Source: Gammaproteobacteria bacterium
GTDB taxonomy: Bacteria; Pseudomonadota; Gammaproteobacteria; Pseudomonadales; Pseudohongiellaceae
Assembly (NCBI GenBank): GCA_041395725.1
Contig: JAWKZW010000001.1
Location: 744,001-808,000, forward strand
Reading direction: 5' to 3'
Length of the DNA: 64,000 bases
Numbering within the stretch: the stretch's first letter is position 1; each line of letters begins with the position of its first letter. The notes below the pieces were generated by a model, which did not search any database, was not told the DNA's origin, and saw nothing but the letters and a program-made list of their open reading frames with translations. This document shows, piece after piece, positions 19,158 to 27,533 of this stretch. The position numbers were made by a program, and so were the translations under genes.

Positions 19158-19628
19158 TCAGTTACCGGTCAGCTCCGTCAGACGCTCCCGAAGCATGCCG
19201 AGTATCTGGTTCAGCTCGCGGAAATACTGGTTTTCAGCCGCTGCGGCATTCATTTTCTCGGTCAGGATCGCAAACTCAGGCTGCAGCTGCTGCAACAGCG
19301 CTTCCCGATTGATCAACACATCGGTGCCCTGCTGATTCTCCTTCGCATTATCGCCTCTGCGCCGGATCAGAAAATCCGGCTCACACGCTTCCTGAGAAAT
19401 ATTGGAACCGGTGGGCGTGTACTTGTGGCAGATAATGTCATATCTGTCGTCTTCGTTGAGGGTGTTATAAACCCGATAAAACTCTTTCTGAATGCGGTCG
19501 ATCTGCTGCCTCAGTTCACCCGCTGACAGATCTTCAATAATTATCTGTTCTTCCTCGGCACCGCGGACGCCGGCTGACAGGGTGATGAGGCCAATCAATT
19601 GAGCTATAAGAAAAAGACGTTTTTTCAT
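19158..19628 (-). CDS. Exported protein of unknown function (coiled-coil)
   Basis: A 156-residue product with signal peptide MKKRLFLIAQLIGLITLSAG ending near VRGA. The mature part begins with an acidic LSAGELRQQIDRIQKEFYRVYNTLNEDDRYDI and ends with a Gln/Glu-rich helix (about 115-150) likely to form a coiled coil; two Cys (in IICHK and EACEP) could form a disulphide. The ATG has GAGGATC eight bases upstream, and the longer open frame before it is not credible as protein. I recognise no family. Confidence 0.7.
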   Translation of the reverse strand: MKKRLFLIAQLIGLITLSAGVRGAEEEQIIIEDLSAGELRQQIDRIQKEFYRVYNTLNEDDRYDIICHKYTPTGSNISQEACEPDFLIRRRGDNAKENQQGTDVLINREALLQQLQPEFAILTEKMNAAAAENQYFRELNQILGMLRERLTELTGN

Positions 19629-19989
19629 AAGTTGATCCTCGTGTCTCTGGCCACGCACACCAGGCCATGTGCGAGTATAACCCCGCCTTTGCAAAAGTAC
19701 GATGGCAGGGCAACAAATTGTCACAGGCCGGTTGCGGCCAGATAGCTTGCTCCAGGACGCGTATGCCGCCTGCTGTGGCGGGCTTTCCCACATCCCTGCG
19801 GCCGGGTTGCAGAAAATTTTCCGGCCCAGCCTCACAAACCTTTGTTGCCCTCCCCTGATTGGCATCAAGCTGCAATAAAAGTAATCCTCTTCAGTTAAAA
19901 ATATCGAGTTTTTAACCGATATCCCGATATACAGTTATCTGGTCATTGGCCATTAACCCTGCGAATCGATTGTCCGAGGAGAACACTCT

Positions 19990-20703
19990 ATGTTTAGTGG
20001 AAAAAGCCGCTGTACTGCCATCTTACTTTTAGCGGCATCCAGTCACACGATGGCTCAACAATCCGGTGATCTCACCACCGAGATCGAGCTGGGCGCCATA
20101 CTCACTTCCGGTAACACCCAGGAGCGAAACGTCGCCTATGGCGTGACTGTGGACTGGGACAGAGAGGTCTGGGACTACCAATTCACCTCCGATGGCCTGC
20201 GAAACAGGAGAAATGGCCAAACCACGGCACAGAGGTTCTATCACGTGGCCAGGGGGCGGAGGGATCTGTCCGAAAACAACTTTTTCCAGGTCCGGGGCGC
20301 CTACGAAGCCGACCGCTTCAACGGCTATGACTTCCAGACTGACCTCTCAGCGACCTACGGTCATAACTGGCTGACCAACATCGACAACATGACTCTCTCC
20401 ACGGAGGTGGGACCCGGTTATCGAGTCTCCGAAGGAGAGGAGGAAAACCTGAACGAATTCATGATCCGTGCTGCGGCGGATTACGAATGGGGTATCTCCG
20501 AAACCGCCAGCTTCTATCAGGATCTGGCATTTGAATTTGGTCAGGATACCAGTATCTACCGTTCGGAAAGCGGTATAGAGACAGAAGTCATGGAGAATAT
20601 ATCCATGCGCTTTTCGATCAATATCAGGCATCAGACTGAAGTGCCGGCCGGCCGCAAGAAAACCGACACTCAGACAGCCGTAACCCTGGTCTGGAACTTC
20701 TAG
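19990..20703 (+). CDS. DUF481 outer membrane beta-barrel protein (YdiY-like)
   Basis: A 237-residue protein with a signal peptide ending near THMAQ (about 23), then LTTEIELGAILTSGNTQERN, the typical start of DUF481 salt-inducible outer membrane proteins. Alternating amphipathic strands and a terminal aromatic LVWNF fit a beta-barrel assembled by Bam. GAGGAG lies nine bases before the ATG. It is monocistronic, with hairpin-forming sequence directly after the stop. Function in the family is poorly known. Confidence 0.87.
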   Translation: MFSGKSRCTAILLLAASSHTMAQQSGDLTTEIELGAILTSGNTQERNVAYGVTVDWDREVWDYQFTSDGLRNRRNGQTTAQRFYHVARGRRDLSENNFFQVRGAYEADRFNGYDFQTDLSATYGHNWLTNIDNMTLSTEVGPGYRVSEGEEENLNEFMIRAAADYEWGISETASFYQDLAFEFGQDTSIYRSESGIETEVMENISMRFSINIRHQTEVPAGRKKTDTQTAVTLVWNF

Positions 20704-20719
20704 TCCCTGATCTCAGACT

Positions 20720-20755
20720 CTCCAGAGTCGCCGTGCTGGCGCGGCAGCTCTGGAG
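20720..20755. terminator. Hairpin after the DUF481 gene
   Basis: CTCCAGAG and CTCTGGAG form an 8-bp perfect stem 17 bases after the stop, and a second GC-rich hairpin (AGCTTTCAGCTCCGG with CCGGGAGCCGGAAGCT) follows. No T run is present, so this may only stabilise the transcript 3' end. Confidence 0.4.
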
Positions 20756-20875
20756 GGCAGCTTTCAGCTCCGGTCATCCGGGAGCCGGAAGCTTGTTCCC
20801 ACCATCCTTCCCAGCAGTTGGTGTTACAATGGCCAGTACTTTTAGACAACCTCTTTTGCAGTGCGCGACCCTGAT

Positions 20876-22492
20876 ATGCTGCCAGCAGTAAGACTTTATT
20901 GGCTTATCACCCTCGTGGCACTGCCTTTCTGTGTCTCCTGGCTACTGATTGTCAGCTCCGGCTCTATCAGCCTTCCTGACCTGCTGAAACACCCTTTTCA
21001 ACTTATCCTTTCTTTTATGTGCCTGGGTTACGCGCTGCTCGGTTTCTATGAAATGCACTGGGCTCCCAACAATCTGAAGCGTAACTACCCGGTGCTCGCC
21101 AATATCCGTTATCTGCTGGAATTGATTCGGCCGGAAATCCAGCAGTATTTTATCGCCAACAACACCGAAGAACGGCCGTTCAATCGAGAGCAGCGCAACA
21201 TCATTTACCGACGCGCCAAGGGCCTCAACGACACGCTGCCGTTCGGAACCCAACACGACATCCTCGAGCAGGGTTATCGCAGCCTGGAGCATTCCATCAA
21301 TGCCACCACTGTTAAACAGGAACATTCCCGTGTGACCATTGGCGGTCACCAGTGCGCCAAGCCCTACAGTGCTTCACGTCTCAACATTTCGGGAATGAGC
21401 TTCGGTGCTCTCAGTGGCAACGCCATTGCAGCCCTCAACAAGGGGGCGGCTCTGGGTGCATTTGCCCACAATACCGGCGAGGGCAGTATCAGCGAACATC
21501 ACCTGCACGGAGGCGACCTGGTGTGGCAGCTGGGAACCGGCTATTTCGGCTGTCGCACACCGGATGGCCGACTGGACGACAGGCTGTTTGCAGAAAAAGC
21601 CGCGCTGGAAGTCGTCAAGATGATTGAAATCAAGATCTCCCAGGGTGCGAAACCTTCCCACGGCGGCGTGCTGCCAGGGTCCAAGGTAACCGAAGAAATC
21701 GCCAGAATACGAACCGTGGAAGTGGGCAAGACCGTCTATTCGCCAGCCAACCACCCAGAATTCAGCACCCCCCGGGAACTGCTGGAATTCGTCAAGCGAC
21801 TGCGGAATCTCAGCGAGGGGAAACCTGTCGGTTTCAAATTGTGTATTGGCAAACGAAGCGAATTCATGTCCATCGTCAAGGCCATGCTGGAGATGGATAT
21901 CGTGCCGGACTTTATCACGGTTGACGGTGCTGAAGGCGGCACCGGTGCGGCACCGGTGGAGTTCTCCAACCGCTTGGGAACGCCGTGCCTGGAAGCAACT
22001 TTCTTTGTCAGCCAGGTGTTAATAGGTGCCGGTCTGCGCGACAGGATCCGTATCATCAGCGCGGGAAAAACCGCCACCGGCTATGACATGCTGGAAAAAA
22101 TCGCGGTTGGCGCTGACGCGGTCAATGCGGCTCGCTCCATGATGATGGCAATTGGCTGTATCCAGTCGCAGTCCTGTAACACCAATCACTGCCCCACCGG
22201 CGTTGCCACGACCGACCCTCGACGGGCACGCGCCATCGACGTGGAGGCCAAGGCGAAGCGGGTCTGTAATTTTCATCACAACACCATGCATGCGTTTCTC
22301 GAACTGTGCGGTGCCATGGGCTATGAAAACCCCTCCCAACTGAAACCCAAGGATATCGTCTCTCGCTATGACGCGGGCTACCGCTACTTTGATGAAATTC
22401 ACCAGTCTTTGCAGCCGAACCAGTTGCTCGACAGTTCCGCACCAACCAGCTACCTGGAGAGCTGGACCCGCGCCGCGCCCGACCGCTTCTGA
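20876..22492 (+). CDS. Membrane-anchored FMN-binding glutamate synthase family protein
   Basis: A 538-residue protein with two N-terminal membrane helices (about 6-28 and 39-60), then a glutamate-synthase-like TIM barrel: RLNISGMSFGALSGNAIAAL, HNTGEGSISEHH, GAKPSHGGVLPGSKV, DGAEGGTGAAP and the cysteine cluster in SQSCNTNHCPTGVAT, which in GltB binds the 3Fe-4S cluster. It lacks the GltB amidotransferase domain. Proteins of this kind are usually annotated as FMN-binding glutamate synthase family; the substrate is unproven. A GTG five codons upstream is an alternative start. It is monocistronic. Confidence 0.87.
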   Translation: MLPAVRLYWLITLVALPFCVSWLLIVSSGSISLPDLLKHPFQLILSFMCLGYALLGFYEMHWAPNNLKRNYPVLANIRYLLELIRPEIQQYFIANNTEERPFNREQRNIIYRRAKGLNDTLPFGTQHDILEQGYRSLEHSINATTVKQEHSRVTIGGHQCAKPYSASRLNISGMSFGALSGNAIAALNKGAALGAFAHNTGEGSISEHHLHGGDLVWQLGTGYFGCRTPDGRLDDRLFAEKAALEVVKMIEIKISQGAKPSHGGVLPGSKVTEEIARIRTVEVGKTVYSPANHPEFSTPRELLEFVKRLRNLSEGKPVGFKLCIGKRSEFMSIVKAMLEMDIVPDFITVDGAEGGTGAAPVEFSNRLGTPCLEATFFVSQVLIGAGLRDRIRIISAGKTATGYDMLEKIAVGADAVNAARSMMMAIGCIQSQSCNTNHCPTGVATTDPRRARAIDVEAKAKRVCNFHHNTMHAFLELCGAMGYENPSQLKPKDIVSRYDAGYRYFDEIHQSLQPNQLLDSSAPTSYLESWTRAAPDRF

Positions 22493-22655
22493 ATTTGAGC
22501 GCCGGGCGCCACGAAACCTCTGATTAACCAATGCATTATTCCGCTCGGTAAGCCGTCTTTCTGACTGAGCTGCAAAGTCACTGATCTGCACCTCCGCAAA
22601 CCTGCTGCTACACCCTGCTTTACAGCAGTCAAGAGATGCAGCAAACTGACAAGCC

Positions 22656-23219
22656 ATGGATTCCATCCGACTGTCGCCTGCAATATTGTTCCTGTCAGTG
22701 TCTCTGACGCTGTCACTCCCCGTGCAGGGCGATCAGAATGATCCCCGCCTGGACAGCCTGTTCGAAGCGCTCGCCGAAACCACCCGCCCGGAATTTCTGG
22801 CAGAGATAGAGAATCGGATCTGGAATCTCTGGTACCAGCACCCCGACCCGGAGGCTCAGGCAATGCTGAAGGTCGGGGAGCAATTAATGAACGCCGGTTA
22901 TTACAGGGACGCACTGCGGGTATTCTCCACGCTGATCGACCAGCAGCCGGAATTCGCCGAAGCCTGGAACAGGCGGGCCACTCTGCACTACCTGATCGGA
23001 GACCTGTCTGCCTCGATCGAAGACGTCAACAGAACCCTGGCGCTGGAGCCGCGTCATTTCGGGGCTCTTTCCGGCTTAGGACTGGTTTATCTGCAGCAGG
23101 AAAATTACATCAAGGCCCGGGAAGCCTTTGAAAAGCTGCTAATGGTGCATCCTCACAGCCCGGCCGCCAGACGGAATCTGGAAACCGTCCTGGAAGCGCT
23201 CCGAGCACGTTTTATCTGA
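22656..23219 (+). CDS. Exported TPR-repeat protein
   Basis: A 187-residue periplasmic protein with a signal peptide (about 1-26, ending PVQGD) and three tetratricopeptide repeats: about 68-101, 102-135 and 136-169 (GALSGLGLVYLQQENYIKAREAFEKLLMVHP). TPR proteins mediate protein contacts; no partner is suggested by the neighbours. A dispersed CCTCTGATTAACC sequence lies in the upstream gap (about 22514-22527). Confidence 0.82.
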   Translation: MDSIRLSPAILFLSVSLTLSLPVQGDQNDPRLDSLFEALAETTRPEFLAEIENRIWNLWYQHPDPEAQAMLKVGEQLMNAGYYRDALRVFSTLIDQQPEFAEAWNRRATLHYLIGDLSASIEDVNRTLALEPRHFGALSGLGLVYLQQENYIKAREAFEKLLMVHPHSPAARRNLETVLEALRARFI

Positions 23220-23605
23220 CCACTCTTTACCCCCAGGATGACCCGACCTGACCTGGTAAATGGTCTGCCCCCTGCCCTCAGGCGATCGTTCCAGGCCCGC
23301 ATGGCCACACCAGTCTGAACAGGCCCATTGGGAATCTGACCCGTTGGTAGCACAGCTTGTCGACGTGGCGGCGGGCAGCACTGCCGAAATGGACAAAAAA
23401 GGCGCCACCCCGGAGGGAAGCGCCCTTCTTATTTCCTTCCTGTCGACCGGATGCCGCGGTGGCTGATTACAGCCTGGTAAAGCGTCTGACTGCTTCCAGC
23501 TTCCTGTCTGTCAAACTATCGGTCTTTCTGACCAACCGATGCGGTCTGTAACGCTGACTGTCCTTTGCAATTACTGACAGTCAAGCCGAGCAGACTTCCA
23601 GTGAC
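23220..23605. other. Intergenic region between convergent genes
   Basis: About 386 bases between the TPR gene and a small lipoprotein gene on the other strand. Apart from one terminator-like hairpin I see no credible gene; short open frames here lack start signals and family resemblance. Confidence 0.6.
23396..23434 (+). terminator. Rho-independent terminator-like hairpin
   Basis: An A run precedes GGCGC (23401-23405) pairing with GCGCC (23420-23424), followed by CTTCTTATTTCCTT. The A run on one side and pyrimidine-rich tail on the other make it usable in both directions, fitting its place between convergent genes. Confidence 0.6.
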
Positions 23606-23962
23606 TTATTGGCGAGTTCCGGTGACTCCAAACGCGCCGAAATCGCTGCCAAATTCACCGGTCAGGGAATCACCATCGATGGTGCCGCTGAAATCCAGAG
23701 TAATACTTTGACCCTGGGCGTCCAGGCTGGTTGAGAAATTAACCGCATCGCCATCAAACATGATGCCGCTGAGGTTCTGTTGCCCCATATCGCCAGCCAT
23801 GCTGCCAGTGCCATCTTCAGCAATGGTCAGCGTCGCAGGCATAGCGCCCAGCGGTGTGCTCATCTCAATGTTCCAGACGCCGACGGCCGAAGGAGCCGAG
23901 GCTGCGCAGCTGGCCAGAACCAGCACCATTGCCATTAAAGATCCACCAAATAATTTGTTCAT
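23606..23962 (-). CDS. Small lipoprotein, unknown function
   Basis: About 118 residues with a lipoprotein signal and lipobox LASC (Cys 19). The mature part is a small beta-rich domain: VGVWNIEMSTPLGAMPATLTIAEDGTGSMAG, then a strand series ending in GEFGSDFGAFGVTGTRQ. The repeated strand pattern resembles lipocalin/YceI-like small barrels, but I cannot assign it. The ATG was chosen for the signal peptide; AAGG lies about 12 bases upstream. A second in-frame start 15 codons earlier gives no signal peptide. Confidence 0.68.
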   Translation of the reverse strand: MNKLFGGSLMAMVLVLASCAASAPSAVGVWNIEMSTPLGAMPATLTIAEDGTGSMAGDMGQQNLSGIMFDGDAVNFSTSLDAQGQSITLDFSGTIDGDSLTGEFGSDFGAFGVTGTRQ

Positions 23963-24435
23963 ATGCTTAATACCTTTCTGATTACACTGACTGAGTACAG
24001 CTTTCATTGTTCACAAATGTGACTCGCAACTTTTAACGGACCATTCCATCCAGAGAATGCGACCCGCTCCCTTACCCGGTGGATTTCATTAGATCCTGGC
24101 CGGGCGATTCTCAGACTGGGCGGACAGGATTATAACCCTGACGCAAGCCGTCGGTTCTTAAGGGCAGATTCTGACTAAGTGATATGCAGGCTAGACGCTT
24201 CATTGAAGGCTGTTGACTTGCGCACCCCCTCTCGACCAGACATCTCCTCGTTTCCCGGGCTCATTCCATTGAACCTCGCGGTCTGGAGGAGACTATTGTC
24301 CGGTTATTTACCGGGCAGTCAACCGCTTTGACCGATTTACAAACAAACCGGTCGAGAGGAAATTCCCGCCACCGGTTGTCGGGGGATGACCGGCAGCCTT
24401 TCAGCCATGCAGCTGCCCACAGATCAAGCAGACCG
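23963..24435. other. Intergenic region, no gene seen
   Basis: About 470 bases between two minus-strand genes. I see no convincing coding frame. It holds imperfect inverted sequences such as GACCG...CGGTC (about 24329-24355) and CCAGACATCTCCTC with GAGGAGACTATTGTCCGG (about 24236-24304), which may be a terminator or promoter region. Confidence 0.5.
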
Positions 24436-25353
24436 CTATTGTGACCGCCAGGCTGTTAACCAGGTTACCGACTGCCTTTCAAACCCCATCTGCCGGAGCC
24501 CCTGGGCCAGGCCCGGCATGTGCGCCGCACCAAAATAAATGCTGTAGCTGTTCGCGACCGGGTTTCGCAGGTTTTCACCAAGTACGTTCAACGCTGCTTC
24601 ATTACGGTCGTCGAGCAGCGTAAAACCATTGCCGGTAATCGCCATCAGACTCCCTTCAGACAACGCCAGACTCTGCCCCAGCAGGTATTTAAAGGCCCCC
24701 TGTCGATTGGGAAGAGAAAACAGTCTTACCAGATCGGCGAGGCTGATGTTCAGTGGTTCCGAACCCGCTACTGCAGGACGGCTCTGCTGGTTTTCCACTT
24801 CCGCCAGCACCAGCGCCAGAAAGGCCGAAAACAAAGTTTCTCCCTTGGCGGCCATGACTGCATCCAGCTCCTGGGGTTCCAGATCGGCATGGACGAAATT
24901 GGGCCTGGCGTAGTTGATCACGTCCAGCTGATAGCTGAGCCCAAGGAAACGGGTCATGCTGGTCTGCAGAAATCCAATCACGCCGGATCCCCGCCCGACC
25001 CCGCTGCCATCCGGGCGCACGGTTTCGTCAGCCACCAGCTCATACAGTACTGCATCGCGGGTGGTGAAGTAGTCGTTCAGGCTGTCGTAATAACTGCGTT
25101 CCGCCATGTGCACGGTTGCCACCAGGTCCACCTCGACTCCGTCAGTATTGCGGTAGGTGACAACGGCGGTCTGCAATTCGCCGGCAAACTCGCCGGCACC
25201 CTGCAGAAAACGCAAAAACTCGCCCGACGGCTCAGGGGTTGCCCCCAGCAGCGTGGCCGGCAGGACCGGAAAGCTCAACAAAGCCACCATCGCCAGAGGC
25301 CTGGCGCAGGTTCTGATCAGATTTCTCAGTAGTGCATGCATTGTGCCGATCAT
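24436..25353 (-). CDS. TraB/GumN (Tiki-like) family exported protein
   Basis: About 305 residues with a hydrophobic signal segment (about 12-36), then a TraB/PrgY/GumN domain. Conserved features are VDLVATVHMAERSYYDSLNDYF, AVLYELVADE and, near the C-terminus, YSIYFGAAHMPGLAQGLRQMGF; the paired His-containing motifs are the putative metal or active site of the Tiki superfamily. The open frame extends about 190 codons upstream, but that part is antisense-type shadow of the adjacent dehydrogenase. The start is taken at ATG 25353 (AGG about ten bases before); ATG 25341 is an alternative. Function is unknown; family members include proposed metalloproteases. Confidence 0.8.
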   Translation of the reverse strand: MIGTMHALLRNLIRTCARPLAMVALLSFPVLPATLLGATPEPSGEFLRFLQGAGEFAGELQTAVVTYRNTDGVEVDLVATVHMAERSYYDSLNDYFTTRDAVLYELVADETVRPDGSGVGRGSGVIGFLQTSMTRFLGLSYQLDVINYARPNFVHADLEPQELDAVMAAKGETLFSAFLALVLAEVENQQSRPAVAGSEPLNISLADLVRLFSLPNRQGAFKYLLGQSLALSEGSLMAITGNGFTLLDDRNEAALNVLGENLRNPVANSYSIYFGAAHMPGLAQGLRQMGFERQSVTWLTAWRSQ

Positions 25354-25393
25354 AGCAGAGGCCTGCCCTGTCCCCGGGCTCCTGCGACCAGAT

Positions 25394-26590
25394 TCATGAA
25401 TTCCAGGCCAGTTCCAGGATCTCCCGGGCGTCATCTTGCGAAACCACTGGCTTCGGGTTGCGTCGGACCACCGGGTGGCGAACCGCCAGTTCGGCGATTC
25501 GGGGCAGAATGTCCCGGGGCACGCCAACATCCTGCAGCGATGTCGGTAATTCGAGGCGCTCCACCAGTTCCCTGACTGCCAGCCCGGCACTCCCACCGGG
25601 ACGGCCCAGGGCTGCGGAGATATCCCGCTGCCGTTCGGCATTGACTGCGCTATTCCACTGCAGGACCGCTGGCAACATAACGCAGGAGGTATAGCCATGC
25701 GGTACTCCGCACACCGCACCAAGCAGATAACCGATGCCATGGCTGGCGCCATGTTGTACCTGTCCCAGCCCGCAACAGGCCAGCCAGACTGCCTGCTGAC
25801 ACTGACTGCGTGCCTCGAGATCTGCAGGGTCATCATGGGTCTGGGGTAGATACCTGGCAAACAGGCGGATGGCATGTAAAAAATGACCCTCCAGATAGCT
25901 GTGGGAGCCGGCGGAACAGTAGCCCTCGATGGCATGATCCAGCGAGCGGACAGCCGTTGACATCCACAGCCAGTCCGGCGTGTGACGACTCAGTTCAGGA
26001 TCATAGAGGATCGCCTGGGGACACAGGTCCGGACCGCGGTAGCCCTCTTTGAGAGATTTTTCCGGGTCGGTGACACCGGCGTTGTTGCTGAATTCAGCAC
26101 CGGAGAGAGTTGTCGGGATAGCGATCTGGCGCAGAGCCGAAGGACCCTTGAAACGGCTGAAGTCCCCTGCCAGCGGTCCTGCGCTGCCATCGGCGAACCG
26201 GGCATAGGCCAGCAGCTCTGCTTCCGCATGGACATTCTGCACGAGCGCCAGCTGCACCACCTTGGCAGCATCAATAACAGAACCGCCCCCCACGCTCACC
26301 AGCAGATCAGCCTGTGCCGCGGCGGCGCGCTGGATGGCCTGCATCACGGCCGGTCGCGGTGTATGGGCCGGTATATCGGTGCATACTGCGGCCAGACGAC
26401 TTCCCAACGCCGCGCCAAGCGTGTCCAGGATGCCACTTCGTTGCTGCAGGGTCTGCGAAGCAAGCACGACGACGCGCTGACTGGCCCGGGCGTCCACCTG
26501 CGCCAGCAGGCTGGCCACGGCATTACCTCCCTGTATGACTGTATCCAGTCGGGGGTAGTTGAATTGGATTTCGCGAACCTGCCTGCTCAT
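25394..26590 (-). CDS. Iron-containing alcohol dehydrogenase / maleylacetate-reductase-like
   Basis: A 398-residue oxidoreductase of the group III dehydrogenase fold. NAD(P)-binding GGGSVIDAAK is at 101-110 and PTTLSGAE at 159-166. The metal-site His are H219 (LDHAIEGY), H284 (GASHGIGY) and H298 (VPHGYTSC). The Asp four residues before the first His in classical Fe-ADHs is replaced by Arg 215 (VRSLDH), a pattern closer to maleylacetate reductase-like members, so metal dependence is doubtful. The substrate is unknown and no catabolic cluster surrounds it. It lies 40 bases upstream of the TraB/GumN gene and is probably cotranscribed with it. Confidence 0.85.
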   Translation of the reverse strand: MSRQVREIQFNYPRLDTVIQGGNAVASLLAQVDARASQRVVVLASQTLQQRSGILDTLGAALGSRLAAVCTDIPAHTPRPAVMQAIQRAAAAQADLLVSVGGGSVIDAAKVVQLALVQNVHAEAELLAYARFADGSAGPLAGDFSRFKGPSALRQIAIPTTLSGAEFSNNAGVTDPEKSLKEGYRGPDLCPQAILYDPELSRHTPDWLWMSTAVRSLDHAIEGYCSAGSHSYLEGHFLHAIRLFARYLPQTHDDPADLEARSQCQQAVWLACCGLGQVQHGASHGIGYLLGAVCGVPHGYTSCVMLPAVLQWNSAVNAERQRDISAALGRPGGSAGLAVRELVERLELPTSLQDVGVPRDILPRIAELAVRHPVVRRNPKPVVSQDDAREILELAWNS

Positions 26591-27050
26591 AGCGCCTCAC
26601 AATGACATCAGGGAATCCCCGGTAATCCGTAACTTTCTCTGTCAGCACCGGAACTGTCAAGGAAGGACCCGCTATGGCGCGTCCCGTTCTATTGAAGCAC
26701 CCGTACAACAGGTATATGCTGGTCAGCTGGGCTCCATGGAAGGCCTGGCGCAAATCACAACGCGCACGCTGACACTCAGCTGATCTGACTGACCGTAACG
26801 TGATTTCTACCAAGTGGGATCTTTATCGGGTGTGACTTTCTAAAAGTTGAAGTATATGAGCCGTGACTTTTGTCGAAAGGGACTTTTATCGACAGGGACT
26901 TTTATCGAAAGTGACTTTCTATGAAACGGTGAAATATCACTTTTCCAGAATGACTCCAGCGTCTCTTTGAAATCACCAAACAGACCGGAAACACCAGAGA
27001 CCAGCGACGCAATACAGTAGCGAGACTAGAGAATTCAGGGGGATTCACAA
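26591..27050. other. Intergenic promoter region between divergent genes
   Basis: About 460 bases separating the Fe-ADH-like gene from the molybdenum hydroxylase genes. No credible gene. The right half holds the 16-bp tandem repeats and, directly after them, GTGAAATATCAC (26929-26940), a GTGA-N4-TCAC dyad. An AT-rich promoter for the rightward operon is probable here. Confidence 0.6.
26834..26928 (+). repeat. 16-bp tandem repeat array upstream of the molybdenum hydroxylase operon
   Basis: Four consecutive units start at 26865, 26881, 26897 and 26913, exactly 16 bp apart, with consensus GACTTTTATCGAAAGG; a fifth degenerate GACTTTCTAAAAG unit begins at 26834. The fixed period is about one and a half helical turns. 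It lies about 120 bases before the first gene, suggesting a multi-site regulator binding array, though simple slippage is possible. Confidence 0.8.
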
Positions 27051-27524
27051 ATGGCCGCATTCAAGGTGAACGGGGTAGATTATCAACTCGATATCGAACC
27101 AGAGATGCCACTACTATGGGCTCTAAGAGATGAGCTGGGACTGACCGGCACCAAGTTCGGTTGCGGTATCGCTGCCTGCGGTGCCTGTACGGTGCATGTC
27201 AACGGCAGTGCCATGCGCAGCTGCGTCACACCGGTCAGCGCGGTGGAAGGTGCTTCCATCACCACTATTGAAGGCCTGGCCGAAGCCATCAACGGAACCG
27301 CCCCCAGCGCTCCCGCCCTGACCTCCGTTCAGCAGGCCTGGATCGACTACCAGGTGCCACAATGCGGGTATTGTCAGTCTGGCATGATCATGGCGGTCAC
27401 TGACCTGCTCAACAACAATCCCAACCCTACCGATGCCGATATCGACAACAGCCTGAGCAACATCTGTCGGTGCGGCTCCACTCCCAGGGTGCGAAAAGCC
27501 ATCCGGGCACTGGCCAGCGCCTAG
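27051..27524 (+). CDS. (2Fe-2S) subunit of molybdenum hydroxylase (IorA-like)
   Basis: A 157-residue small subunit of the xanthine dehydrogenase/isoquinoline 1-oxidoreductase family, carrying electrons from the Mo centre to an acceptor. The N-terminal plant-ferredoxin cluster uses CGIAACGACTVHV and a later Cys; the C-terminal cluster uses CGYCQSGM and CRCG. GGGG lies before the ATG. The stop codon overlaps the Shine-Dalgarno of the next gene, so the subunits are translated together. No FAD subunit gene is present, as expected for the IorAB type, which passes electrons to cytochromes or other acceptors. Confidence 0.93.
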   Translation: MAAFKVNGVDYQLDIEPEMPLLWALRDELGLTGTKFGCGIAACGACTVHVNGSAMRSCVTPVSAVEGASITTIEGLAEAINGTAPSAPALTSVQQAWIDYQVPQCGYCQSGMIMAVTDLLNNNPNPTDADIDNSLSNICRCGSTPRVRKAIRALASA

Positions 27525-27533
27525 GAGATAATG

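Noticed and set aside
25354..25935. N-terminal extension of the TraB/GumN frame by about 190 codons
   Set aside because: It lies fully inside the Fe-ADH-like gene on the same strand in another frame; composition is shadow-like and the signal peptide is at the downstream ATG.
26834..26928. CRISPR array
   Set aside because: The repeats are 16 bp and directly adjacent, with no spacers, and no cas genes are present.
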